DNA of 64,000 bases from Luzula sylvatica (taxonomy: Eukaryota > Streptophyta > Magnoliopsida > Poales > Juncaceae), in contig OX326960.1 of NCBI GenBank assembly GCA_946800325.1, forward strand, positions 17,904,893 to 17,968,892, read 5' to 3'. The position numbers and the translations under genes were made by a program. This document shows, in pieces, positions 1 through 11,009 of this stretch. Under the pieces are notes generated by a model. It had not been told where the DNA came from. It did no database searches and saw nothing but the letters and a program-made list of their open reading frames with translations. Positions within the stretch are counted from its first letter, which is position 1. Each line of letters starts with the position of its first letter.

Positions 1-1191
1 GATTCCTGTTTGAATTATGATAAAATATTTTAAAAAGATCACAATTTTATAAAAATAATTTCGAAAATAGTTACTGACCTCAATTTCCTTTTCAGTCCTC
101 TTCATTTTCATGGTATGCTCTCGAACTTCTTCGCGAGCCCTCTTTAACAGGACAGACTGGTCAGAAAATTTGTGTTCAAGCTCAACTAGTTCCTTTCGAA
201 CATTAATGCACTCTTGCTTCTCAGCCTAGAAAAAGAGGCAGATTAATTAATAAAAAAAGCGAAATTTTCAACTAGAATTAAAAATTCAATTACTTACTCG
301 TAATTCTTCACGAGCTCTCTTGAAAAGAACATGATCGCGAGCATATTTCTCTTGAAGCTCAATGAATTCCTTTCGAGCTTGATTACGCAGCTCCTTCTCA
401 GTCTAGCACAAGAGGCAGCGATTAATTAATAAAACAAAAAAAAGCCAAATTTTCAAATAGAATTAAAAATTCAATTACTTACTCGTAATTCTTCACGAGC
501 TCTCTTGAAAAGAACATGATCGCGAGCATATTTCTCTTGAAGCTCAATGAATTCCTTTCGAGCTTGATTACGCAGCTCCTTCTCAGTCTAGCACAAGAGG
601 CAGCGATTAATTAATAAAACAAAAAAAAGCCAAATTTTCAAATAGAATTAAAAATTCAATTACTTACTTGTAATTCATCACGAGATCTCTTCAAAAGAAC
701 ATGATCATGAGCATATTTGGCTTGAAGCTCAACAAGTTCCTTTTGAGCATGAATACGTAGCTCCTTCTCAGCCTAGCACAAGACGCAGTGATTGATTAAG
801 AAACTTGGTTACGGTAAATAGGATTAACAATTCAATTTCCTACCTCAAATTCCTCGCGAGATGGCGGCTGGAGCTGTTCTTCGGGTTCGTTAACGACCGG
901 AAGAGATTGAGGCCGGGGATGACCTTCGGGTTCGGTAGCCACCGTGAGAGATCGAGGCTGGGGATGATCTTCGGGGCGCTGAGTAATAAGGTCACATGGG
1001 TTGGAATCCTCCTCCGTTCCGAAAATTACAAACTTCACTGAGAAGTAAGCAAGGGCAGCTGTGTAAAATCCTATGACGATCGGGGCGATCGCCACGGCTA
1101 CGACCACCGATGCAATAGATGGAGACGGGCTAGTAGTTCTGCCGGCGAACCGGCCACCGGATTTGGTCATACTCATTATTCGGACAATCAA
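1..1191 (-). CDS. Membrane-anchored coiled-coil protein, 5' part of gene (partial at left edge)
   Basis: Exons read on the minus strand are 844-1191, 668-772, 483-587, 298-402, 79-225 and a 5-base stub at 1-5. All introns are GT-AG and lie at phase 0, giving 116, 35, 35, 35 and 49 codons that join in frame. Exon 1 encodes a basic N-terminus, a hydrophobic stretch at about residues 27-57 (one or two membrane passes) and a Pro/Glu-rich linker. Exons 2-5 encode Glu/Lys/Arg-rich helix whose exon lengths are whole heptads (5, 5, 5, 7), as expected for a coiled coil. The start is uncertain: ATGs at 1191, 1176 and 1170 are all in frame. The missing C-terminus can be inferred from the truncated copy at 10.6-11.0 kb, giving about 383 residues in total. 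No known family was recognised. An organelle or endomembrane tether is possible but is only inference. Confidence 0.72.
298..772 (-). repeat. Tandem exon-intron duplication, 185-bp unit, three exon copies
   Basis: The 185-bp blocks 298-482 and 483-667 appear identical base for base, each holding one 105-base exon plus an 80-base intron. The next exon (668-772) is a diverged third copy at the same spacing. Each unit adds exactly five heptads to the coiled coil without disturbing the frame. Identity across the intron indicates a very recent duplication or conversion. Confidence 0.88.
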
Positions 1192-1560
1192 AAACTATGA
1201 AGATGAATTTTTTTTTGAAAAAAATGATGCAAGAATTAGGACGATCTGTCAAACAAAATAACTAAACAATGGAGGAAGGAGAGGTAGTAAGAGATAATAT
1301 CTAACTAGGTAGAAATCCGTGTATAAATAGGTGATTATTATAAAAACTCCATTAACTAATGACGACCTGTCCAAACAAGTAAATAAGGATAATTCTCATC
1401 TCCAACTTAGATATCTGTGTTGTCGTTCGTGTACTGAGTCATAGTCCAAGCAATTGTATTGTTCAGTATGGGGCATGACTCGTTACATGTTTTTCAAATA
1501 GTAACAATCTTCTGAATTTGATTATTTTGATGTGTGTTAATTTGTTATTGATTGCTTATT
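1192..1560. other. Upstream region of the coiled-coil gene
   Basis: This stretch precedes the minus-strand start. Its first 70 bases (poly-A-rich leader and a gacgatc motif) match the sequence upstream of the exon-1 copies at 8.74, 16.4 and 31.2 kb. That match fits a conserved 5' UTR or promoter-proximal segment. No convincing TATA box was fixed. Confidence 0.35.
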
Positions 1561-2825
1561 TTTAGTTAATTGTATACTTATTTTTAACTAAATAAATTAA
1601 TTTTCAAATAATTTGGAGTTCTTAAAATTTTAAATCACAAATTCGGATTTGGGCCTTGTACAGGGACTTCATAATGAACAGTGTTCAGAATGGCTTGTGT
1701 TTGGTCATTGTTGGTTTTCCATTCAAATAACTTGTATGTGTTGTTGACCAATGTGTTTAGCCCATTTAACTATTTATTTATTTGTTTATTTATTTAGCTA
1801 TGCTATTCTCTTTAGAGATTTGATTTTCATTTGCGGTTTGCACCCGATAAACTTGAAAGAGCATCCATGGCGAAGTTGGTTATGGTTCCTTGTTCGGTTA
1901 ATTCATACCAAAGAATTGGACTCAATTCGTTAAGCTCGTGTCATCGATTTTAACGGACCGAAAATATTTGTATATGCCTCTATAAAATGTAAAAATGTGT
2001 AATGAGTGCATTAAATTATATTTATGGGTGTCCTGATATTCAAGTATATATAATACACGTCCATCAAAAAAAAAAATTATACTTGTCCCCTCTAATATCC
2101 TCTCTATCTATTGATGTGTTGTCAATATATAATAATGCATTAAATTTTAAATTAGGTGGCAAATTATATTTATTAGGTGGTAAATCAAATTGATTATGTG
2201 GTAAACCAACTTATTAAAAAATAATTTGGTCTATTTAATATTTTTATTATATTTAATTTAACACACGATAAGTTATATTTATTTCAACAAAATTTTATTA
2301 TTTTATTTTCAATATTTTTTAAAAGAAAAATATTTTCATTTTTATTTTCTAATTTTTGTGAAATTATTATTTTTATATTTTTGTTTATTTTTTACGATGG
2401 TTTTATTCATATGTATCCGTTTAACACATGTTAAATGGTATATTAATTTAGTCCAATAACTTCTTTTACAAATTTATAGATTTAAATTTCGTTAATTATA
2501 GATGGTGGTAAACAAAGTTGTTAAAAATATTAAATAAATTAATGATGTGTGAAACGATGAATATTTTTTACCTTCTTATTTTATATATGAAGGAAAAAAT
2601 TATATAGTCATGGTTTACCATTATCATTAATACATACGTCAACACATCAATCAATATAGGAGATTTTAAGGGGGGACACGCATCACCACTCTAAAGAAAA
2701 TACGAAGCTTCGTCGACACATTGGACATGTAAATTTGCATTCTCGCATAAAGAATTCACCACACATAATGCATAATATTTGTATATTATTTTTTAGAATG
2801 AAATGCAATTTCACGTGAAGTTTTT
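1560..2825. repeat. Module A: upstream segment shared with four other places in the window
   Basis: Blocks at about 1660-2290 and 2650-2825 recur inverted at 9270-10270, inverted at 16900-17480, and in the same orientation at 30130-30390 and 30620-30770. Recognisable anchors are ccatggcgaag near 1867, atgcctctataaaatgtaaa near 1974 and cacgtgaagt ending near 2822. A stretch of about 350 AT-rich bases (2290-2640) is present only here. No terminal inverted repeats or target duplications were found, so the spreading mechanism is open. Confidence 0.7.
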
Positions 2826-3330
2826 TTTGAAATATGTTAGAACATTTCAATTGAAATATGGGAGGTTTTTTTTGTTTATTTATAAACCAAAAGTATTTTT
2901 TTATTATTATAACGTTCATAAATATTTTATTTTGATTAAATTCATGTGGTTTTTTTTATAAATCCTTCTAAAAATATTTTATTTAGATGTAGCTGGTTAC
3001 AAAGTTACGGATCACAACGTTTTGGCTATAAATAATTTAGAGCAGTGTTACGTAGCGTTTAGCGTTTAGCGAAATTATTTGCAATCTTGATATTAATTCA
3101 AGTTCATTAATTCAAATTAATATCAATTATATATTAATTAATTGTTAATTACATAAAATGTGCTAGTTATCATGTTAATTAAATGTATTAACTATTACAT
3201 GTATGAATGCAACGGTATAATATAGGGAAATATATCAATTAAAAGAAAAGAATTGTGAACCGCAATTATGAAATCCATGCTTTTCCGATTTTTTAATCAG
3301 GACAAACAATATCTTTTTAATCTAATTAAT
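2826..3330. other. AT-rich intergenic, nothing recognised
   Basis: Homology to module B stops abruptly at 2822. The rest is AT-rich with a short gcgtttagcgtttagc doublet near 3054. No gene was seen. Confidence 0.5.
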
Positions 3331-3334
3331 TTGC

Positions 3335-3580
3335 CGGCTGTTTTAAAATTCGTGGTAACAAATTTATTAAATTCGATTCGAGTTAGTTTTGAAATATTTT
3401 TCAAAATCGAATTATTTTTCGAATTGTATCTCCATACAGTTAAACACAGAAATGTTTCTTTTCTTCATCTCTTTGGATATTTTGCATAAATGCTTCTTTT
3501 CTTCTTCACCTGTTTCGATTTTCTGAATCATGATTTCCTCAGAGACGTGATATTGCAATATTTTGAATCATTTTTTTGCA
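3335..3580. repeat. Member of a dispersed AT-rich family (bcg-gattttaaaa type)
   Basis: Text around ttcaaaatcgaattatttttcgaa and the nearby cgtgatattgcaatattttg recurs in diverged form at 40230-40440, 41040-41250, 45900-46110 with 46330-46460, and 60800-60990. All copies share phrases such as aaatccggt and ccaaaaataat. The family has no ORF and looks like a decayed non-autonomous element. Confidence 0.45.
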
Positions 3581-3589
3581 AAGTGAAGT

Positions 3590-4030
3590 GACAATTCATT
3601 ATTCAATGTATCATAAGATAAACATGTACAATCATATCCAATTCAAATTCAAATTCAAATATTAATATCAATTGAAAAACTGTATTATTTATTTAAAGGC
3701 ACACAACTCAAAATAATCATTTTGAGAGAAGTTTGTTCCTTCGACAAAATGTAATGAGTCATATTGAACTAAACAATATTAAAATTATGACTCAGTACAC
3801 AAATGATCACACATATATTTAAAATTATTTATTTGTGAGGTACTCATAGTATACCGTATAAGTGACTAACGAATCCACATTCATTTTTTCTTTTTCTTTT
3901 TTCTTATGGATGCATGTAGTTACCACTAATATGAAATTTGGAAATATCAAATATGCATGTATAATATGAAAATTACAAAATTACAAAAGAAATCTGAAAT
4001 ATAAAACATACCCCTAAGAAGTTCAAATTA
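3590..4030. other. AT-rich intergenic, nothing recognised
   Basis: The stretch is low-complexity AT sequence with a short attcaaattcaaattc direct repeat near 3640. No ORF or RNA was supported. Confidence 0.5.
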
Positions 4031-4039
4031 TCAACACTC

Positions 4040-4100
4040 ACCGACATATCAGGAGGACCTGGAGGCCTGTCGAAAATCCCCTTGCTCAACAAGATCTGGA
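4040..4100 (-). pseudogene. Possible exon of a plant gene interrupted by the LINE
   Basis: On the minus strand an acceptor-like CAG precedes an open stretch ending in KGIFDRPPGPPDMS, followed directly by a canonical GTGAGT donor at about 4040-4046. Codon usage and GC content are higher than the surroundings. The next gene-like sequence on this strand is the 5' UTR-like block at 5395-5600, on the far side of the LINE. I do not recognise the protein. Confidence 0.3.
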
Positions 4101-5297
4101 AAATGATAGGAAATGATTCAATTACACCCGAATTTAAGGTTAAAAGACATTCCTATTTTTGGAATAATGTGATTAAAAATTATGATTTTTTCAACCAAAA
4201 TTTAAATGTAATTATTGGAAATGGTACAAATGCAAATTTTGGAAATCTAGATTGTGTGATAAACCTCTAATACTTAAGTATTCAGAGCTTTATTCATATT
4301 CAGCATGTGAAAATGGTACAATCCAATATTTTTTAAAAATAATGCAAGAAACAAATTTATATACAAGTTTAGGTTTAAATGTACCTTTGTCAAATGCAAC
4401 TCAACAACAATTCATTAATTTAGAGCAGCTTTGTAGTTCACTTGATCTTAACACTTCACAAATAGATGTATTTCAATGGTGGCTGGAATAGTAATAAAGA
4501 ATATTCCTGCAAAAGTGCATATAAAGTGTTAGCTCAAGGAGTTTATATCAAAGCACATTTTTATAAAATATGGAAAATAAAAATTGAATTAAAAATCAAA
4601 ATATTTTTTATTGTTAATTTATCACAATAAAGTTCTTACCTTAGATAATTTACAAAAAAGAGGTTGGCCTTTTGCAAATAGATGTGTCGTATGCCATAAA
4701 TCTGTAGAAAATATTAAACATATAACAAATCAATGTAATTTTACTGAGACAATAATGAAAAAATTGCATGGAATTCTAGGACTTAACTATAATAATCAAT
4801 TAAAGCCTCTGAAAATTATAATTAATAAAAATGAATCAAGTGAATATAAAGCACTTATCTCTATCACTTTATACCAGATATGACTTGAAAGATGCAGAAG
4901 ATCCTTCTCAAAAATCCTTTTCACTGACTGGCAAATCATTGATCACATAATCTATGAATACAAAATAAATAAAGCAGTTAGGAATTCAGAAAAAATCAAT
5001 TACATTTATAATGAAATAAATAATAAAAATTGGAATAATGGAATTCATATGAGTATGAATCATTCACAAAGTGAAGTATCTATTAATTCAGGTGAGACCT
5101 TTGAAAATTTGTCTATAAATTCTAACGAAAGCATAAGTATTTTAGATTCAGATATGTATTATACTAATTTCTCTAATTATGCAGAAAACATTGAGAGAGA
5201 GGTTCAAGATTCAATTCCAAATGAAGATGATGAAGAAGAAATAAGGAGAAACTCAGAGATTGACGAAGAAGTCGTTAGAGATGAAGGAAATCCATGA
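4082..5297 (+). mobile_element. L1-type LINE remnant (C-terminal RT region and zf-RVT)
   Basis: The plus strand reads as the C-terminal end of a plant L1-like ORF2 in several frames. NKIWKMIGND opens the first block, FFNQNLNVIIGNGT the post-RT linker. At 4611-4740 a cysteine cluster C-x2-C-x8-H-x4-C matches the zf-RVT domain typical of plant LINEs. Frame changes near 4235, 4485 and 4605 and a stop at 4880 show that it is dead. A last open piece (5049-5297) is Ser/Asn-rich, then strongly acidic, and may be the extreme C-terminus of ORF2 or unrelated flank. No poly-A tail or target duplication was identified. Reverse transcriptase palm motifs are absent, so this is a fragment. Confidence 0.75.
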
Positions 5298-5394
5298 AAA
5301 CATGAAAAAGGGAAACGGAAAATCTGGTGGTTTAATTCAGAAATCAATTAAGAAGAAAGATTAGAAATCGAGATCGAACAATCAAATCAAACAG

Positions 5395-5610
5395 AAGAAG
5401 GAGCAAATACCTTAAGGCGGATTGTTGCAAGCTTAGAAGTCCTAATCGACACGAACTCAGATGATCAAAATCCAGCCTCTCGAGTTAGATCTATTTGCAC
5501 CGGGTCAAGTAGCAGAGCCAACAGCTTGATCCATGCGGCGGAGTCTCAAGGGGGAAGAAGATCTGAAACACTAGAGGAGCTAGGGTTTCTGTTACTCACA
5601 GGAGAGAGAT
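5395..5610 (-). other. 5' UTR-like block of a plant gene
   Basis: Read on the minus strand, this GC-richer block has an aaccctag motif near 5585, a leader, and a GTATTTGC donor-like end near 5410, followed by a T-rich intron-like stretch. It resembles a first non-coding exon whose downstream exon may be the one at 4040-4100. The only ATG in it (near 5534) is followed by a short frame, so coding potential is not supported. Confidence 0.25.
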
Positions 5611-6190
5611 GAGGAGAATAGTGCAAATGATGATGGAATTGATCAATAGTAACTCGAGCAAAAGTTTCATTAAATTCCCAAATCAGTGGCTCCTATTTTG
5701 GCGATGGGAAAAATCCTCTTCAGTAGATCCCGATCTGACTCTTTTCACTCAGATTACTCAAGAAACCTTCAACAACCTCTTAATTTCTAGCAAGGAATAT
5801 ATGAAGTCCTCATTTCAAGAGGGGGATTAGGGTTTCGTCTGGCAAGAGAGAAGAGCGAAGACAACCCCTGTTCCCGACAAGATGGAATTGTAATGAAGCG
5901 GCGAAGGAGATAGAACAGTAAATGGAGGCTTTTATATCTAAGGAAAAATAGGAATCCAAATCCTGGTTTTTTAGTATGCATTAAGATCATGTTATATATG
6001 TGGATTTTAATGCTAAGTTTTTGCTGTATTCCAAATTTGGTTTTTCTTTTATTTTTGTGGAGTTTTTTCCATGTAGGAAAATAGAGTTTTTTGCTTAAAT
6101 AATGGGTTTGTTACCCATATAGAGGCTGTTAAACTTTTGAAATTTTAGTAAATGATAGAAGTGGGACTTGTGAGCTCTCTCTATTTTAAT
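5610..6190. other. Gene-flank-like sequence, no supported gene
   Basis: An open frame of 73 codons on the plus strand (5609-5830) and one on the minus strand overlap each other. Neither resembles a known family. The sequence is moderately GC-rich up to 5930, then AT-rich. Confidence 0.3.
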
Positions 6191-6198
6191 AAAAAACC

Positions 6199-6200
<2 letters not shown>

Positions 6201-6231
<31 letters not shown>
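6201..6231. repeat. (CT)n microsatellite
   Basis: About 15 perfect CT units. Confidence 0.95.
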
Positions 6232-6234
<3 letters not shown>

Positions 6235-6335
6235 GAGCCTAATCTCGGCAATAAGTACAATTTAACCAAAATGTACGAAAATTATACTTTGTTAATATCA
6301 ATGTTCTGATTTAAACATTAAATTTTATATTTTAT

Positions 6336-6693
6336 GTCAAATTTCATATATACCCCTACAAAAACCCCACAATTTCAAAACATGAAATATTATGAAAATC
6401 CCTACAAAACTATTAAAATTTCACATATGCCTATTTTGTTAGATTAAGCTTACATATTCCTTAAGATTATCGCTAATTGGTGTTTTTCCGATTTTTTCAA
6501 CAAAATTTTTATTTCATATTTACATAGGGAATAAAATTGGAAAAGCAAAAATTAACGATAATCTTAACGAATAGCTAAACAAAATTTAATAACAAGGACA
6601 TCCATGAAATTTTAGTAGTTTTGTAGGGATATTCATGATATTTCACGTTTTGCAAGGGTAAGGGATTTTGTAAGGGTACATATGAAGTTTGGC
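6336..6693. mobile_element. Mutator-like MITE, 358 bp, 11-bp target duplication
   Basis: The ends form inverted repeats of roughly 100 bp, beginning GTCAAATTTCATATATACCC on the left and GCCAAACTTCATATGTACCC on the right in reverse complement. Identical 11-bp copies of ttatattttat flank it at 6325-6335 and 6694-6704. TIR length and a 9-11-bp duplication fit a non-autonomous MULE. It has no ORF. Confidence 0.82.
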
Positions 6694-6703
6694 TTATATT
6701 TTA

Positions 6704-7255
6704 TTATGGAAAAAAATTAGTCATTTAACAAATATTTTTTTAATTTATGTAAATTAAAACATTATTAAATTTTCATTACATATTTAACTGTTCAAATGAA
6801 TCATTTGATTTGTTTTCAAATTATATGATCATGTCAAATTATACTCACACGAATTATAATATAATTATCTGAATTAATTATTCACCTATTGTCAATGAAA
6901 TATTGATTTATTCAAATTAAATCCATATTTATATATAATATTATTCATTATGTATTTCATTGGGTAATTTAATTATTCAAGTATTAATTATATTAATGTT
7001 GGCATTGGATTTTAGGTTAGTCAAAAGTAACATTATTTAGTTATTTAACTTCTAAATGTCGTAATTATAGACTGAATTAATATCGTCACTAAATTTTATT
7101 TTGTCCGAATGTTATCAATAAACTTTTGTTTTTTCAAAAAAAAATTCCGTCCAATATTCCGCAGTCAAAACTGGTCAGTTAATTTTTTTTTATTTTTTAC
7201 ATCGTAACAAAACTTTTACAGATAAATTTGTCGCTCAACTTTTCAATTGTCCAAA
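6704..7255. other. AT-rich intergenic, nothing recognised
   Basis: This is low-complexity AT sequence. Its last 28 bases before 7256 (gataaatttgtcgctcaac and on) match 16146-16180. They are therefore the flank of the Helitron insertion rather than unique sequence. Confidence 0.5.
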
Positions 7256-8553
7256 CTAGGAGAATACTCGCGCTACGCGGCGAGTATGTTAATTATGTTT
7301 TTTAATTGTAATATAAATTACTTATAAATATGATGATATTGATAATATCACTTCATAATATAATTATTTGAACTAATTTGTCTATGATTATGTATAAGTT
7401 TTTTAATTATTTTATATTATGATGACAAAAAATTTCATTTTTTTTAATCAAGTAATAACAATTATATTAATTTGATTGTATAATAATAATATATCGGGTG
7501 TAAAATGATTTTAAAAAAACATAACAACAAATATTATATTATTGTTGTTCAAAATATTTCATACAATATCAAATATAAAAAATAATAAATTATACAACAA
7601 ACGTAGTAACATATTGTTAATTATCAAGTACTAATAATTTGTTATTGATTCAAAATGCAATGAAAATTATAAATAATACCAAACTTAATAGTGAAAGTAA
7701 TTTAATAAAAAATAAGTTTGCATAACGTAAAAATAAATTATTTTATGTCATATGATTTTAGTTAGTTTCATATTTTTAAAAATAATATTACTATTTTGTT
7801 AGAGTTTATAAATTTAAGAAATTTTTTCGATGGATAAGTTTTTTTATTTCTATTATTTTTCAAATAAAATAATATTAAATTTGTTTGATTAAAAAACATA
7901 AATATAATCAACTTAGTTTTATATAATCTTAATATAGTTGTAATTTCAAAAAATAAATATTAATATTTAAAATTATATTTTGTAAAAATGCATTTTTTGC
8001 ATTGTATTTTTTACATAATATTTTTATAAATTCAAATTATGGAAAATGGTACGTATGAACTATGCTAATATGGATGTCAAAATAAAGAGAAAATTAAAAG
8101 AAATATATTTGATTAATTTTTAAAATTAAAATTTTAAAAATAATACTACTATATGTTGTATGTTTATAATATTAGTTATTAAGTTATTAATATTTCATAT
8201 TTTAACTTTTCATCTTCCATTGCATTCACATTTGATCATGTAAACTTATGTGAAATGATAAATAATTGAATAAACTGAGTCTAACATGAACCTAACCAAT
8301 AAAAATAGTCAACGTCATTAATATATGATGATGTGGCTTTCTAAAAATACTTAAAACATAGTGTAAAATAAGGGACACTTAAATGGCTACAAAGAAAAAA
8401 TGTTTATAAAAAATCAATGATTAATCAATGGTGTAAATTTTGCCACATATCATTATCAATGGTTAAAATGAAAGTGATGATGTTAAAAAAAAATGATGAT
8501 ATGGCACAAGAAAATTGTACAAAGTTGGGTCCAAAATAAGGGTGTGGGTAAAT
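7256..8553 (-). mobile_element. Non-autonomous Helitron H1
   Basis: On the minus strand the 3' end carries a short GC hairpin (CTCGC...GCGAG) followed by TATTCTCCTAG, then a T. This is the classic Helitron terminus (hairpin, CTRR, insertion before T). The opposite end is placed near 8553 because the related segment at 16.15-16.25 kb reads straight through the flanks without it. Its interior is AT-rich with no ORF. It is related along its length to the element at 61.0-62.4 kb, including the gatgatgtggc phrases near the 5' end. The canonical TC 5' start is not evident. Confidence 0.75.
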
Positions 8554-8555
8554 TA

Positions 8556-9270
8556 ATCATTATATCAAATTTTAACCATTAAACAAAGAGTTGTTCATAT
8601 TAATTTCTCAATTTTTCAATGTCTTCGTGTTCTCACAAATTTTTTACCTTGGAATCTTTATTAATTATCTATTACACACTCTCTTCTCTAAACAAATACA
8701 TAGTTCCATAATTAGTTATTTACTTGTTGATCGTCCTAGTTCATGCATCATCTTTTTCAAAAAAAATTCCGATCTTCATATCTTCTTGAGTTGTTGATCG
8801 TCCGACATTTCCTATAATCGAATCCGGTGGCCGGTTCGCCGGCAGTGCTAGACAGAGTAAAGCTTCCCCGTCTCCGTCTGTTGCATCACTTGTTGTAGCC
8901 GTGGCAATCGCTCCCATCACCATATGATTCTGTACCAGAGTTTGTACTTTTTCGAATGGAGGGGGATTCCTTCTATCCATCTGACCTAATTCCCGTCCGG
9001 CTCCAGTCCCAAAGTCTTGGCCGAGTAAAGAACACATGCATATTCAATTCCCTCCAAAGTCTCAAGAAAATAATTTTTCAAATTTTATTTTCTGAAAACA
9101 CATACATTACCTAAATATAAGAAGTCTATATCTATTCTATATAGACTCTAAATACAAGCATATCAAAATTATGAAGTTGTCATACTTTTATGCTCGCATA
9201 ATATTTTCATTTTTTATTAGAAGCACTTCACGTGAAATTGCATATTTTATTATAAAAAACAATATACAAA
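8556..9270 (+). pseudogene. Module B: pseudogene copy of exon 1 of the coiled-coil gene with flanks
   Basis: From about 8805 the plus strand aligns with exon 1 of the gene at 844-1191. The run SGGRFAG is followed by a short insertion, then SPSPSVASLVVAVAIAPI, then a TGA (near 8922) where the intact gene has GGA. The ATG is also lost. Similarity continues weakly through the Glu-rich linker to a possible donor near 9018. The leader upstream (8740-8800) matches the intact gene's leader. The minus-strand 98-codon frame across this region is a shadow. Confidence 0.7.
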
Positions 9271-10270
9271 ATATTATGCATTATGTGTGGTGAATTCTTT
9301 TGGCGAGAATGCAAATTTACATGTCCAATGTGTCGATGAAGCTTCGTATATTTTAGAGTGGTGATGCATGTCTCCTTAAAATTTCCTAGAGGTGAAGAAA
9401 TATCACGTGTTCAATTAAATATCCTCTTTAAAATCCTCAAATAGATATAACTTATCATGTGTTAAATTAAATATAATAAAAATATTAAATAAACCAAATT
9501 ATTTTTTAATAAGTTGGTTTACCACCTAATCAATTTGGTTTACCACCTAACACATACAGTTTCCTATCTAATTTAAAATTTAATAGATTTATTATATATT
9601 GACAACACATTAATAAATTGAGAGGATATTAGAGGGAACAAGTATAATTTTTCTTTATGGACGTGTATTATATATACTTGAATATCAGGACACCCATAAA
9701 TATAATTTAATGCACTCATTACACATTTTTACATTTTATAGAGGCATATACAAATATTTTCGGTCCGTTAAAATCGATGACACGAGCATAACGAATTGAG
9801 TCCAATTCTTTGGTATGAATTAACCGAACAAGGAATCAGAACCAACTTCGCCATGGATGCTCTTTCAAATTTTTTTTTTTTGAAAATAATAGAGTAGGTT
9901 CTTATGTCCTACTTCCATTTAATAATTCATGTATTAAAATGAGTTTTTACATGAATCAAGTTTCTTTGAAGGTATTGTCCTACTCTGGCTAAAAATCACT
10001 AAATCCTAATACCTTCATTATAGCTTGCTTATCTAAACTTAAACAACAACAAAACCATAATAACCCCTGAAATTCGTTCCCAAGATTTCAAATCCTTCTT
10101 TTTTGAATGTTATAGGAATCTGGATTTGAATGCCTTGATTTTATGTAAATCAAATGTCTAAAGAGAATAGCATAACTAAATAAATAAACAAATAAATAAA
10201 TAGTTAAATGGGCTAAACACTTTGGTCAACAACACATACAAGGTATTTGAATAGAAAACCAGCAATGATC
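9270..10270. repeat. Inverted arm matching module A (1680-2825)
   Basis: This arm is the reverse complement of 1680-2825, anchored by ggacgtgtattata near 9659, tttacattttatagaggc near 9728 and cgccatggatgctctttc near 9850. The 350-bp AT-rich insert of module A is absent, and 240 bp of different sequence (9870-10135) is present. Similarity ends near 10267, where it jumps to exon 4 of the coiled-coil gene. Confidence 0.75.
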
Positions 10271-10275
10271 AAAAT

Positions 10276-11008
10276 GAGCTCGTGAAGAATTACGAGTAAG
10301 AAAGTGAATTTTTAATTCTATTTGAAAATTTGGCTTTTTTTTTTTATTAATTAACCTGCCTCTTTTGTTAGACTGAGAAGCAAGTATGCGTTAATGTTCG
10401 AAAGGAACTTGTTGAGCTTCAACATAAATTTTCTGACCAGTCTGTCCTGTTAAAGAGGGCTCGCGAAGAAGTGCGAGAGCATACCATGAAAATGAAGAGA
10501 GCTGAAAAGGAAATTGAGGTCAGTAACTATTTTCGAAATTATTTTTATAAAATTGTGATCTTTTTAAAATATTTTATCATAATTCAAACAGGAATCGAAC
10601 AATGAATATCATGTGCCAATGAAAGCTTACAATGTCTCGGCCACGCGGTTCATCGAAACTCCAAATTTGGAGGACGCGGAAACTCCAAAGATGGAGGACG
10701 TGAAAACTCCAAAGTTGGAGGACGCAGGAGCAAAAAAGTCGTGGGCGGATATTGTTGAAGAAGAAGAAGAAATAGTCTATGCTCGAAACGCGAATCTTAA
10801 AGTCCCAAGAAACAACAGGAAAACCGGTATGCATCATTCCATTTTTATCCTTCTCAGCTTTTTTTTTTTTAAAAAAAAAATCGAATAATTTTTTTTTCCA
10901 GATAAGTCTTTCGGTGAAAGGTCTCCGTATTCGATGAGGGACGAGGAGCCGTTTCCTAGCAAGCCTCCGAGGAGAAGTGTTTTCACTAGTAGACTTTCCA
11001 GGGCTTGA
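10276..11008 (+). pseudogene. 5'-truncated copy of the coiled-coil gene (tail of exon 4 and exons 5-7)
   Basis: Only the last 20 bases of exon 4 (10276-10295) remain, followed by a donor. Exon 5 is 10372-10518, exon 6 is 10592-10826 and exon 7 is 10902-11008, ending in TGA. All junctions are GT-AG and the three exons join in one open frame (49 codons, then 113). The C-terminal part holds three near repeats of the type TPKxEDxE/K, a KKSWADIVEEEEE acidic motif and an Arg-rich end. Exons 1-3 and a start codon are absent, so as it stands this is a truncated copy. Translation from an internal Met in exon 5 cannot be excluded. It supplies the C-terminus that the gene at 1-1191 lacks in this window. 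Confidence 0.7.
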
Positions 11009-11009
11009 C

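Noticed and set aside
298..772. Regular 185-bp spacing as a possible CRISPR-like array
   Set aside because: The repeated unit is a coding exon plus intron with canonical splice sites in a plant genome.
8741..9037. Minus-strand frame of 98 codons and its relatives at 16399-16638
   Set aside because: They are antisense to the decayed exon-1 copies. The plus strand aligns with the real exon of the gene at 844-1191. The recurring frame reflects the repeat, not a protein family.
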